From NCBI RefSeq assembly GCF_927798215.1, contig NZ_CAKMMW010000003.1, forward strand, positions 62,001 through 126,000: DNA of 64,000 bases, given 5' to 3'. Of this stretch, positions 8,823 to 16,893 are shown in pieces. Origin of the DNA: Paenibacillus_E allorhizoplanae (lineage in GTDB: Bacteria > Bacillota > Bacilli > Paenibacillales > NBRC-103111). The notes beneath the pieces are model-generated. The model was not told the DNA's origin and made no database searches. It was given only the letters and a program-made list of their open reading frames with translations. Every line of letters starts with the position of its first letter. Positions within the stretch are counted from its first letter, which is position 1. The translations under genes and the position numbers were made by a program.

Positions 8823-9656
8823 CTAAACCTCTGTACGTTGCAGCAAACGCTCCAAATGCATCGTTAAGTATCCAGTCTCATCGTCAGGCACTTCTAATTG
8901 AAGTGAATCACTTAACATTAAGGATAAAACCTTTGCCTTCACGTATGTGTCGCCGTATTCTTCTTTAATTTTGGAAAGGAGTGAGTTTTGAAGCGTTTTC
9001 TTTGATTTAACCCGTTCAATTACACCTTTTAAATGGGAGATAAAACGAAGTGTGGAGAACGAATCATCGAAATTAAAGCCAAGTTCCTTTGCAGATTCGA
9101 TCGTTTGAGAGACCACTCTGACAACCGCAAGAGAATCAGATGCTTGCTCTTTCTTACGCGCACTGTTGAAATGCATCGTCAAGAAAGCAACCTCATCCTC
9201 AGGTAGTTTCACATCTAGATGTTCATTCAAGAATTCAACAGCTTTCTTAGCAACCTTATATTCCTCAGGATACATGTATCCAATTTCATAGGCAAATGGA
9301 TTTGTAATGAAAATTCCACGCTTCTGCCGCTCCACCGCAAAGTTAATATGATCTACCAGTGATGCATGGATCGTTTCAGAGAAATCGCCTTCCAGCATGC
9401 TTTGTGCGTAAGCAATCACCTCTTCGGTGATCCCGATGATTTTCACATCGACGGCATTTAGAATTTGTTCATAGTTTTTCAGTACTTCTGATGTATGTAA
9501 AAGGAATTCTTGAGTAATTTCACCTTCACCAATCATCATACCTGGTGTTTTCTTAAATCCAATCCCCTTACCAAATGCAATGGAATTCTTCCCTGAGCTT
9601 AAATGCGCCATCACCACGTTATGGGATAGCACATGTATGATCGTCCGTTCAATCAT
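8823..9656 (-). CDS. glcT: PTS-regulated antiterminator GlcT (BglG/SacY family)
   Basis: This 277-residue RNA-binding antiterminator prevents early transcription stop in PTS gene leaders when sugar is present. The N-terminal CAT RNA-binding domain covers about residues 1-58 (VLSHNVVMA, AFGKGIGFKKTPG). Two PTS regulation domains follow, PRD1 about 68-172 (with the His of VDHINFAVERQ and AFLTMHFNSAR) and PRD2 about 175-277 (RFISHLKGVIERV, GYLTMHLERL). GlcT is the likely subgroup because the gene sits immediately downstream of a glucose-type EIICB gene on the same strand; in Bacillus subtilis the order is the reverse. A clear GGGAGG ribosome site precedes the ATG. A strong hairpin lies between ptsG and this gene. 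Confidence 0.88.
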   Translation of the reverse strand: MIERTIIHVLSHNVVMAHLSSGKNSIAFGKGIGFKKTPGMMIGEGEITQEFLLHTSEVLKNYEQILNAVDVKIIGITEEVIAYAQSMLEGDFSETIHASLVDHINFAVERQKRGIFITNPFAYEIGYMYPEEYKVAKKAVEFLNEHLDVKLPEDEVAFLTMHFNSARKKEQASDSLAVVRVVSQTIESAKELGFNFDDSFSTLRFISHLKGVIERVKSKKTLQNSLLSKIKEEYGDTYVKAKVLSLMLSDSLQLEVPDDETGYLTMHLERLLQRTEV

Positions 9657-9686
9657 AAGACACCTCCCAATTTATAGTTTCGGGGT

Positions 9687-9737
9687 CCCCGCAAAGTAAC
9701 CGGAATAGACTTCGAAGGCATACGTCACTTTGTGGGG
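9687..9737 (-). other. Intercistronic hairpin between ptsG and glcT
   Basis: A 14-bp inverted repeat: CCCCGCAAAGTAAC (9687-9700) against GTCACTTTGTGGGG (9724-9737), with two G-U positions. No T-run follows it on the minus strand, so it is not a standard terminator. It may set relative expression, mark a processing site or bind GlcT; none of these is shown. Confidence 0.6.
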
Positions 9738-9764
9738 TATATTTAGGCTTGTCCTGATTATTTC

Positions 9765-11201
9765 TCATTTTGTACCTAGCAAAGGTTTAATGCTTTCTCG
9801 AATTTGTTCTGATTCTGTCCCAAAAACAACGTGAACGTTGCCTTTTCCTAACCGAATGACACCGATGGCACCTAATTCCTTAAGCTCGTTATCTTTTACA
9901 AGCACCTCTTCTTTAACGAGAAGGCGCAGTCGTGTAATACAAGCATCAATGGAAATAATGTTAGAAGCTCCGCCAATATGATTGAGAATACGTGTTGGGC
10001 GATCTAGCAGAGACGGTTTCTCATCAACGGCTTCTACCTCAACATATTGCTGGGCGTCATCCTTACTTGTAACTTTCATCGGAAAGAAATGGAGATAAGC
10101 TCGAAAGGTTATAAAATATAAAATGAAGTACACGGCTCCAATGAGTAATATCCAATATGGATTCGTCGCCAAGTGCCAGTTCAACATGAAATCAATAAAG
10201 CCTGCAGAGAAACCAAAACCCATTTTCACTTGAAGCATATTCATAATGAGCATTGAGAAACCTGTAAGAACTGCATGAATCACATAAAGACCAGGGGCTA
10301 CGAACATAAACGCAAATTCAATTGGTTCTGTAATGCCTGTTAGGAAACTTGTCAGTGCAGCAGTTAACATGACTGGAGCTACAAATTTCCTTGTAGATGA
10401 AGAAGTGCTTCTCACGACAGCAAGCGCGGCTGCTGGTAAGCCAAACATAATAACTGGATAAAAACCAGTCATAAACATGCCGGCTGTAGGATCCCCTGCG
10501 AAAAAGCGTGAAATATCCCCATGTACCATTTTGCCTGCTGGTGTAACGAAATCCCCTATTTGAAACCAAGCGATATTATTAATGACATGATGCAGACCTG
10601 TAGGAATGAGTAAGCGATTCATGATGCCGTAAATGAATACCCCAATATTTCCGTTATCTACAATCCATAATCCTATTTCACTTATCCCTCGCTGTACGGG
10701 AGGCCAGATGAGCCCAACTACTACACCCAGGAAAACCATAACTAGGGATGTCACGAGTGGAACAAACCGTTTTCCGCCGAAGAATCCAAGCGACTTTGGC
10801 AAACGAATATGACTAAATCGATTGAAGAATGTAGCAGAAAGCATTCCCACCATCATCCCACCGAGCACGCCAGTATCCAATGGCTCTGAACTGCCTGAAA
10901 CCATTTGAAAATGCTTAAGGACGTTATCAAAGACCAAATACCCTACCGCAGCCGCTAAAGCAGCAATGCCTTCCCCAGACGTTAATCCAATCGCAATTCC
11001 AATTGCGAAAATAAGAGGCAAATTATCAAAAATTGCGCTTCCACCTAGCTCGAAAATTTGAGCCACATGCACAAGGAAAGGATTATTAAAAGACATTTTA
11101 CCAATTCGAAGAAGAATGGATGCTGCCGGCAGCACCGCAATAGGGATCATCAGCGATCTCCCCATCTTCTGAAATGCATACATTACACTCATCAGATTCA
11201 C
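9765..11201 (-). CDS. ptsG: PTS glucose-type transporter EIICB
   Basis: The 478-residue membrane permease imports and phosphorylates glucose or a related hexose. EIIC occupies about residues 1-390 with about ten hydrophobic segments and the family signature GITEPIEFAFMFVAPGLYVIH. EIIB follows, with the phosphorylated Cys in IDACITRLRL (residue 421). No EIIA domain is fused, so phosphate must come from a separate EIIA(Glc), unlike Bacillus PtsG (EIICBA). NagE-type specificity for N-acetylglucosamine cannot be excluded, but the adjacent GlcT supports glucose. The leader (11202-11330) contains a hairpin at 11261-11310 that could be the GlcT-controlled terminator. Confidence 0.9.
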   Translation of the reverse strand: MNLMSVMYAFQKMGRSLMIPIAVLPAASILLRIGKMSFNNPFLVHVAQIFELGGSAIFDNLPLIFAIGIAIGLTSGEGIAALAAAVGYLVFDNVLKHFQMVSGSSEPLDTGVLGGMMVGMLSATFFNRFSHIRLPKSLGFFGGKRFVPLVTSLVMVFLGVVVGLIWPPVQRGISEIGLWIVDNGNIGVFIYGIMNRLLIPTGLHHVINNIAWFQIGDFVTPAGKMVHGDISRFFAGDPTAGMFMTGFYPVIMFGLPAAALAVVRSTSSSTRKFVAPVMLTAALTSFLTGITEPIEFAFMFVAPGLYVIHAVLTGFSMLIMNMLQVKMGFGFSAGFIDFMLNWHLATNPYWILLIGAVYFILYFITFRAYLHFFPMKVTSKDDAQQYVEVEAVDEKPSLLDRPTRILNHIGGASNIISIDACITRLRLLVKEEVLVKDNELKELGAIGVIRLGKGNVHVVFGTESEQIRESIKPLLGTK

Positions 11202-11260
11202 CTATAGCCCACAAGTTTGGCCGTTCCTTGTTTGCTTTTACCTATCCCCATTATAGTAGA

Positions 11261-11310
11261 AAGAACACCCCCCCGAAAGGATAAATTCCTCTAGGTTAAG
11301 GTGTTTTTTC
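11261..11310 (-). terminator. Hairpin between the ABC permease genes and ptsG
   Basis: GAACACC (11263-11269) and GGTGTT (11300-11305) form the base of a stem. Flanks are T-rich on the plus side and moderately T-rich on the minus side. It may end the ABC transporter transcript. A TATAAT on the minus strand (11250-11255) just beyond it could begin the ptsG transcript. If ptsG transcription starts further upstream, the same hairpin could be a GlcT-regulated terminator. Confidence 0.5.
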
Positions 11311-11329
11311 TATGCATTGCCATATACCG

Positions 11330-12169
11330 TTATTTTACAGCTCCAGCCGTAATCCCACTTGCTATCTGGCGTTGATATATCATATATACGATCAAAGTCG
11401 GTAATGTAGTGATCAGCAATCCGGCAAATAATGGACCCCATTCTACACGATATTGCATCTCAGCTTGCATAACAGCCAAACCAATTGGAAGCGTGTACTT
11501 CGTAGGCTCGTTCGTAAGAACAACACCTAGGAAGTATTCATTCCAGTTATTCAACATGTTCGTAATCATCACCGTAATCAGACCTGGCTGTGACAATGGT
11601 AACATAACCCTGAAGAACGTGCCATAGTGAGAAGTTCCATCAATAATCGCAGCTTCTTCAATCTCTTTTGGAAGAGATTTGTAGAACCCAACAAGCAAGA
11701 AAATTCCGAATGGCAAGTTGAGTGCCGCGTAGACGAGGATAAGTCCCAGCCACGTATTAATAAGGTGCAAATCATTTAACAAGAAGAACAAGGGGATCAA
11801 AGCAAGTGCGAACGGAATCATCATCGAAGAGATATAGATCGTTAGGAGAACTTTGTTCCCTTTAAAATCGTATCTCGCCAAAATATAAGCCGTCATCGCT
11901 GCAAGGATCATACCCAGTAACGTACTTCCTACCGTTACCACAATGGAGTTCAGGAAGTATGTACTGAAGTTATATTTACTCCATACATACGAAAAGTTGG
12001 ACCAGAGTAATGGGAATTTAGGCAATGCCCATGGGGCATTTAAGAAAAATTGTTCATTATTTTTGAGCGCATCGAGCAATGTCCACACTAGTGGATAGAG
12101 CACGGCTACACTCCATATGATCAGAATGATCCAAACTAACATTTTCGCTAATGGATTTTTGATAGCCAT
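11330..12169 (-). CDS. Carbohydrate ABC transporter permease (MalG/CUT1 type)
   Basis: The 279-residue inner permease of a CUT1 sugar importer has six predicted membrane segments, the first at about residues 10-30 (MLVWIILIIWSVAVLYPLVW). The EAA loop that docks to the ATPase is EEAAIIDGTSHYGTFFRVMLP (about residues 180-200), ending in the usual L-P-L-S-x-P. It is the last gene of the binding protein - MalF - MalG operon read on the minus strand. No ATPase gene is in the cluster, so a shared MsmX-type ATPase encoded elsewhere probably energises it. The sugar cannot be read from the sequence. Confidence 0.92.
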   Translation of the reverse strand: MAIKNPLAKMLVWIILIIWSVAVLYPLVWTLLDALKNNEQFFLNAPWALPKFPLLWSNFSYVWSKYNFSTYFLNSIVVTVGSTLLGMILAAMTAYILARYDFKGNKVLLTIYISSMMIPFALALIPLFFLLNDLHLINTWLGLILVYAALNLPFGIFLLVGFYKSLPKEIEEAAIIDGTSHYGTFFRVMLPLSQPGLITVMITNMLNNWNEYFLGVVLTNEPTKYTLPIGLAVMQAEMQYRVEWGPLFAGLLITTLPTLIVYMIYQRQIASGITAGAVK

Positions 12170-12209
12170 ACGATGGTTCCCTCCCTCAGTATCTTTGTCT
12201 ATGATGACT

Positions 12210-13115
12210 TTAGTGCATTTCGATGGTTTCTTGGCGCATGATACGTTGCAAGATCAGTGTTGTGATAAGTGACACGATCAGAATCATGACTCCAATGGCT
12301 GCTCCATAACCGAAATGATACTGTTGAAAAGCCATCCGATACAGATAAGAACCCATAACTTGCGTCGTATTATCGGGCTGCCCGCCATTGGTCATGAGCT
12401 GAACAATAACGAAAGATCCGTTGAGTGTAGTAATAACGATGTTAACGATGGAAACCTTAATCTGCTCCCAGATGAGCGGCATGGTGATATGGCGGAATTG
12501 CGCCCCTTGACCAGCTCCGTCTATATTAGCTGCCTCATAATAGGAAGCAGGAATATTCACGATTGCAGCAATCATTAGGATCATGTAGAAGCCGATACCT
12601 GCCCAAATTGTAGGGGGTAGAAGCATCCAGATCGTGTGCTGAGGAAATCCTAGCCAAGTAATATCAACTTTTTTCTCCGTAAAGAGAGACAAGAAAGCAT
12701 TCAAGAAACCGATTTGCGGATTGTAAATGAAATTCCAAAGTACGCCGATGACAACGACTGAAATGACATTCGGGATAAAGAAGATGGCTCGGAAGAAACC
12801 GGAACCCTTCAGGTTAAATCTTGTTAACGCAACGGCGAAGAAAGTCGCCAGAATCATAATCCCAATCACTTTACCAACGACTAGGAAATAATCATTTCCA
12901 ATGGCTCTAAGTACAATCGGATCTTTGAAAAGCTCAACGAAGTTATCAAAACCAATAAACTCACTATTTTCAGACATTCCTGACCAATCATAGAAAGACT
13001 TCTGTAAAGCCTGTATAACGGGATATATCGTAAATACGCAGAAGAATAGAAAAGTCGGAATGATGAATGAAGCGATGAATAAATTCCGTTTCAGCTTTTT
13101 CGCGTTGGTCTTCAT
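12210..13115 (-). CDS. Carbohydrate ABC transporter permease (MalF/UgpA, CUT1 type)
   Basis: The 301-residue permease pairs with the MalG-type permease. It has six membrane segments (first about 12-33, FIASFIIPTFLFFCVFTIYP) and the EAA-loop motif YYEAANIDGAGQGAQFRHITMP around residues 195-217. The gene lies 40 bp upstream of the second permease and about 90 bp downstream of the binding-protein gene, where a strong hairpin separates them. Confidence 0.92.
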   Translation of the reverse strand: MKTNAKKLKRNLFIASFIIPTFLFFCVFTIYPVIQALQKSFYDWSGMSENSEFIGFDNFVELFKDPIVLRAIGNDYFLVVGKVIGIMILATFFAVALTRFNLKGSGFFRAIFFIPNVISVVVIGVLWNFIYNPQIGFLNAFLSLFTEKKVDITWLGFPQHTIWMLLPPTIWAGIGFYMILMIAAIVNIPASYYEAANIDGAGQGAQFRHITMPLIWEQIKVSIVNIVITTLNGSFVIVQLMTNGGQPDNTTQVMGSYLYRMAFQQYHFGYGAAIGVMILIVSLITTLILQRIMRQETIEMH

Positions 13116-13142
13116 TCTATCGTCACCGTCCTATCATTAAAA

Positions 13143-13190
13143 TGGCGGAGAACGCCTTAGGCAGCTATGCCTTTGAAAGTTCTCCGCACT
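13143..13190 (-). other. Intercistronic stem-loop between binding-protein and permease genes
   Basis: GCGGAGAAC (13145-13153) and GTTCTCCGC (13179-13187) are perfect complements, with an inner AGGCA/TGCCT pair. No long T-run follows on the minus strand. Such hairpins commonly protect the mRNA of the abundant binding protein or partially stop transcription before the permeases. Confidence 0.65.
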
Positions 13191-13204
13191 GCTTCATTCA
13201 GTTC

Positions 13205-14560
13205 CTATTTCTTTTGTTTTGCTACAACGTCAGATACACGAGTTACCCATTGTTCAGGCGTAATTGTTCCGATTGTCAAAGCAACAGTTGCATCTTGCAT
13301 AGCTTTGTCTACGTCAGCAGCAAAGGAAACAGTTGGTACTACTACAGTATCAGGGGATGACAAGAATTTCGCAGCATCCTTAACGAAGTTAGGAGCTTTG
13401 GAAGAAGAAATGTCACCTTTAACGTTGGAAGGAGCACCACTTAGCTCAGCCCATTGGGAAGCTTGTGTTTTGGAGAATACGAATTGCATAAATGCTTTTG
13501 CAGCATCTTTGTTTTTCGCTTTTTTCGCGATACCGAAAGTAGCAGTAGACGTGTTAGCTACAACTTTTCCACCTTTATCTTGTGTGATGGATGGAATGAA
13601 TCCGAAGTCAAAGCCGCCTGGAACGTCTTTCGCCATTTCGTTTGGTAACCATAGACCGTTCGGAATGAACGCGTCTTTGTGTTGTAGGAACAAGGATTGG
13701 GAATCCGTGTGGTTGATTTGTACTGATGCTTTGTCGATGTAGCCTTTATCACGCATTTGAACGATTTTGTTTAGACCTTTAATGATTGCAGGGTTTTTCC
13801 AAGCCTCAAGATTGTTTGTGGACATATCTTGCAGTAATTTGTAGTCATTGTTGTTCGCAGATACGATTGCTGGAAGCAATACGCCACCGTTGATGTAGTA
13901 CGGATATTTACCCGTGTGAATGAATGGATTGATGCCCGCACCTTTTATTTTCTCACTTACAGCCAAGAACTCTTCGAAATCTTTCGGCTCAGCCCAACCT
14001 TTGTCTTTGAAAAGAGCTTTATCATAGAAAATACCCCATGAGCTCATTACAAAAGGAATGTTGTACGTTTTACCGTCAAATTGTTGTGGCTTTTGTGCAA
14101 GCAAATCGATGATTTTCTCGCCATCCACGTTTTTAGCATCTTTGATCCAGTCCGTCAAATCTTCCAGTTGTCCGTCTGTAACCATTTGGCGGTCGAACAA
14201 CTCAGGTCCATCGATGTATACGAAATCAGGTGGGTTACCAGCGATCCAACGGGGTTTCATTTGCTCGTTGATTTTTGGTCCCGCACTTTCTTTAATTTTC
14301 AAGTCAGGGTTTTTCGCTTGGAAATCAGCAATAACTTTTTTCCACCATTTGTCGCCGTATCCGCCAACAAAGTATTGGATTTCAAAATCACCAGTAAGTT
14401 TAGTTGAAGCTGCTGCAGTAGGAGCTGCGGAAGCTGCCGTTGTTGGAGCCACAGATGCTGCTGGTTTTGTTGTTTCTGCTGGTGTGGATTTACCGCAACC
14501 TGCAGCTACGAGTGCCATTGACGTTGCCAAACCAATTGTTGACCATTTTTTCATGTTCAT
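13205..14560 (-). CDS. Sugar ABC transporter substrate-binding lipoprotein
   Basis: The 451-residue extracytoplasmic solute-binding protein (family 1) has a lipoprotein signal peptide (STIGLATSMALVAAGC, Cys at residue 22). An Ala/Thr/Pro-rich linker runs to about residue 55, and the bilobed binding domain follows with typical segments GNPPDFVYIDGPELFDRQM, YNIPFVMSSWGIFYDKALF and the WAELSGAPSNV stretch near the C-terminus. It leads the operon with two CUT1 permeases. The 5' leader of about 230 nt has a canonical promoter and an early intrinsic terminator, which suggests control by attenuation. The ligand is unknown. Confidence 0.92.
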   Translation of the reverse strand: MNMKKWSTIGLATSMALVAAGCGKSTPAETTKPAASVAPTTAASAAPTAAASTKLTGDFEIQYFVGGYGDKWWKKVIADFQAKNPDLKIKESAGPKINEQMKPRWIAGNPPDFVYIDGPELFDRQMVTDGQLEDLTDWIKDAKNVDGEKIIDLLAQKPQQFDGKTYNIPFVMSSWGIFYDKALFKDKGWAEPKDFEEFLAVSEKIKGAGINPFIHTGKYPYYINGGVLLPAIVSANNNDYKLLQDMSTNNLEAWKNPAIIKGLNKIVQMRDKGYIDKASVQINHTDSQSLFLQHKDAFIPNGLWLPNEMAKDVPGGFDFGFIPSITQDKGGKVVANTSTATFGIAKKAKNKDAAKAFMQFVFSKTQASQWAELSGAPSNVKGDISSSKAPNFVKDAAKFLSSPDTVVVPTVSFAADVDKAMQDATVALTIGTITPEQWVTRVSDVVAKQKK

Positions 14561-14680
14561 GTGATCATCTTCTCCCTTTTTTAATTCATCTAATAATTTA
14601 TTGGTGAAGCGTGTACCCGATAGTTAGAATTTCGTCTTAGTTTGCACGATCAACCCCTTTCATGATTCATAATTGGCAAA

Positions 14681-14755
14681 ATAAAAAGGGCATAGTTATA
14701 GAAGAAGACTTGCATTTCTTCTAATAACTAATGCCCTTGCGGTAACATGTTATTA
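14681..14755 (-). promoter_or_regulatory. Candidate transcription attenuator in the ABC sugar operon leader
   Basis: On the minus strand a long stem (14688-14736: GGGCAT, AGTTAT and AGAAGAA pair with TTCTTCT, ATAACT and ATGCCC, with single-base bulges) is followed by a T-run (14681-14687), giving a textbook terminator. It lies about 55 nt after the predicted transcription start and 130 nt before the first gene. TAATAAC upstream (14749-14755) can pair with GTTATTA inside the terminator's first arm (14722-14728), an alternative fold that would disrupt it. This fits attenuation, although a short stand-alone RNA is also possible. Confidence 0.55.
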
Positions 14756-14797
14756 AAACTGACATATTCTATTGTTTCAAGCGTTCCGTGTGACTAA

Positions 14798-14826
14798 ATC
14801 TTACAATAAAATGACATGAACGTCAA
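14798..14826 (-). promoter_or_regulatory. Promoter of the ABC sugar operon leader
   Basis: Minus-strand -35 TTGACG (14821-14826), 17-bp spacer, -10 TAAGAT (14798-14803), predicting a start near 14791. This is a near-consensus sigma-A promoter. Confidence 0.7.
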
Positions 14827-14932
14827 TATACATTTTTTAAAGAATTCATTCATTTTTAATTGTTCATTGAAAGCGCATTCTTATGATATGATAGAATCAT
14901 CTCGTTTAATCCTAATGGAAAAGGTGATTCTT

Positions 14933-15067
14933 ATGGCCAAACGCAAACCAGTAACCGCTTCGCGCAGACAGAAAAACGAAGTTAATTTGAAAGCGATTTA
15001 CTGGACAGGATCGATTTTCTTAGTTGTTATAGTGCTAATGACTTTACTGCTCATTTTGAACAAATGA
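14933..15067 (+). CDS. Small single-pass membrane protein (44 aa)
   Basis: The start at 14933 follows AAGGTGATTCTT, a good ribosome site; longer in-frame starts upstream have none. The product MAKRKPVTASRRQ... is 44 residues. It has a very basic N-terminal half and a single membrane segment (AIYWTGSIFLVVIVLMTLLLIL), predicted with the basic end in the cytoplasm. I do not recognise a family. It stands alone between the ABC operon promoter and the L,D-transpeptidase, transcribed divergently from the ABC operon. Confidence 0.6.
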   Translation: MAKRKPVTASRRQKNEVNLKAIYWTGSIFLVVIVLMTLLLILNK

Positions 15068-15178
15068 TTTCATTAAAGTGATTGAAAACTTCACAATTCG
15101 AATTGTAATCGCTTTCCGAATGATTGTCAAGAAGAAAACTTGCAGCAACTACATACTAAAATTTATTGCGTGTTAACC

Positions 15179-15222
15179 CAAAAAGGAGAGGCAAGTTTCA
15201 AACTTGCACCTCCTTTTTTTTC
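15179..15222. terminator. Bidirectional intrinsic terminator
   Basis: AAGGAGAGGCAAGTTT (15182-15197) pairs with AAACTTGCACCTCCTT (15199-15214), one mismatch, followed by eight T on the plus strand and A-rich upstream. It serves the L,D-transpeptidase gene on the minus strand and any transcript from the 44-residue gene. Confidence 0.85.
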
Positions 15223-16762
15223 AATCCAACCATTTATATACCTTACCTGGATTATTATCCTTCGTCTCCAAAGGCAAACTGAGCGCTTGCTGAGGTATTC
15301 CACCACCAGCGCCTATTCCTTCACCAGACTCAGAAAGAGGTAACACCCCCTTCCCAATCGTCACTTTTGTTTGCCCAGGAACCATGTTATACAGTTCTTC
15401 CACATCCTGCTGCAGCATACGAATACACCCATGAGACTCATCCTTGCCTATGCTCGTTGGTTTATTCGTCCCATGTATGGCATAAAGCGTATTAGACAAC
15501 GTCATCCCGCGGCTCCCGAACTCGCCATTCGATCGCCCATTCGGGTTTCTTACTTTTTCACTAATTATAAACTCACCTTGTGGCGTCTTCACTCCACCAA
15601 GACCTACGGGATAACGCCTCAGGATGAAATCTCCACTCACAACTGCCAGCTGATGCTGTTCGGTATCGATGATAATCTTTAATGGCTCTGTAAACGGCTC
15701 TGGCGAGGCCACAGGTTGCGAACTGCTTGCCGCCAATACCTTCTCTTCATTCGATTGCGGAGATTGCCCTCCAGTAGCAGTCCCCGCTGTTAGATTAGGT
15801 GCCTGAGCTGCTTTCCCACTCGTAAGTTCAGCGACCTTTTGTAGGGCAACAGGAAAAGACTCCTTCATTTGCGGTGTAAGTCCTGGCAAAATATTATCTG
15901 GATACGGCCTCGTTAACTGTTGCGGCTTATCCGGTAAACCACCCGTCTTTTTTTGATAGGCCTGAATCGCGCTTTGCAAAATAATTGCTTCTTCACGATC
16001 ATGCATCCAAGCTTGAATGACGGGCACTAGCTTTGAGCTGTCTACTACCTGGCAAGAGCAAATTTGTGCCTGATAATACTTTAACACCGCTTGATTTCCA
16101 CCCGTTGCTGTATGTTCCACGCTAAGCAAGGGACTAACGGATCGATACCACTCTTTCCAATGTCCATCATTACTAGGGGGCGCATCCATAATCACAGATT
16201 CTCCCGCTCCTCTAACAGGGGGTTGTAAAATCTGTTGGAGCTTCTTCCCCCAATCCCCATCAGAGAAATATAACTTTAATCCCGGATTATCCACCTGAAT
16301 GTCTGATAGTGTTGCAACCGCGCTACCCGCCTGAGTTTGCTCTGTTACATCGGCCACATGCTCCATCCCATCCGATTTAGCTAGATCCATCCCAGCCGGC
16401 AGCGCAAGTAAAACGAACATGACAAGATATGGCAGCCATTTCCGCCTACCACGTAATTGGACTTGACGATCTCCAGCTGCTGCACCTTCTTTGATTAGCT
16501 TCGATGCCGTCAAGTTGGGAGGTAACGGCTCTTCCAACACTATTTTTTGCTGCTCGAAAGCTTCATATATTTCTCCAGCCTGCGCAAAGCAGTATGCCGC
16601 TTTACCAGATTTCCCTTGAGCTGTATACTCTCTGCCTAGTAAATACCATGCCATTTTATGATCCGGATGCTCTTTGACATATTTCTTGAGATATTGCGTA
16701 TCTTCGATCGGATTATGTTGGAAGAATTTCGTCAATTGATCGTTTCGATTATTCGACTTCAA
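15221..16762 (-). CDS. Membrane-anchored L,D-transpeptidase (YkuD domain) with TPR-like N-terminus
   Basis: Predicted to crosslink or remodel peptidoglycan outside the membrane. The N-terminal cytoplasmic part (about 1-70) contains TPR-like helices (HPDHKMAWYLLGREYTAQGK). One membrane helix lies near residues 122-140 (WLPYLVMFVLLALPAGMDL). A long extracytoplasmic region then leads to the YkuD domain at about 370-470. Catalytic residues are in YAIHGTNK and SHGCIRM (nucleophile Cys about 446). The start at 16762 is a TTG with GGAGG 9 bp upstream; the GTG 21 bases earlier has no ribosome site. A short Gly-rich tail follows the catalytic domain. It is downstream of the cyclase/FecR operon but separated from it by a terminator. 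Confidence 0.88.
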   Translation of the reverse strand: MKSNNRNDQLTKFFQHNPIEDTQYLKKYVKEHPDHKMAWYLLGREYTAQGKSGKAAYCFAQAGEIYEAFEQQKIVLEEPLPPNLTASKLIKEGAAAGDRQVQLRGRRKWLPYLVMFVLLALPAGMDLAKSDGMEHVADVTEQTQAGSAVATLSDIQVDNPGLKLYFSDGDWGKKLQQILQPPVRGAGESVIMDAPPSNDGHWKEWYRSVSPLLSVEHTATGGNQAVLKYYQAQICSCQVVDSSKLVPVIQAWMHDREEAIILQSAIQAYQKKTGGLPDKPQQLTRPYPDNILPGLTPQMKESFPVALQKVAELTSGKAAQAPNLTAGTATGGQSPQSNEEKVLAASSSQPVASPEPFTEPLKIIIDTEQHQLAVVSGDFILRRYPVGLGGVKTPQGEFIISEKVRNPNGRSNGEFGSRGMTLSNTLYAIHGTNKPTSIGKDESHGCIRMLQQDVEELYNMVPGQTKVTIGKGVLPLSESGEGIGAGGGIPQQALSLPLETKDNNPGKVYKWLD

Positions 16763-16840
16763 GCTCTCATACCTCCAGTCCACTTTCCACTATTCTCCGT
16801 TTTTATCGGCAATCGAGGCACAAAGCTGAAGTCCAAATGA

Positions 16841-16884
16841 GAAAAAGGCTTGGTCAGGGAATCTCCCTTTCCAAACCTTTTCTG
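16841..16884 (-). terminator. Terminator of the cyclase-FecR-NHL operon
   Basis: On the minus strand AAGGTTTGG and CCAAGCCTT flank an inner AGGGA/TCCCT pair, followed by TTTTTCTC. It sits just after the NHL gene stop (16894). Confidence 0.65.
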
Positions 16885-16893
16885 ACTACAAGT

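Noticed and set aside
15104..15117. cre-like site TGTAATCGCTTTCC
   Set aside because: It matches a catabolite-response consensus at all but one fixed position but lies downstream of a small gene and downstream of the convergent transpeptidase, where control is unlikely; probably chance.
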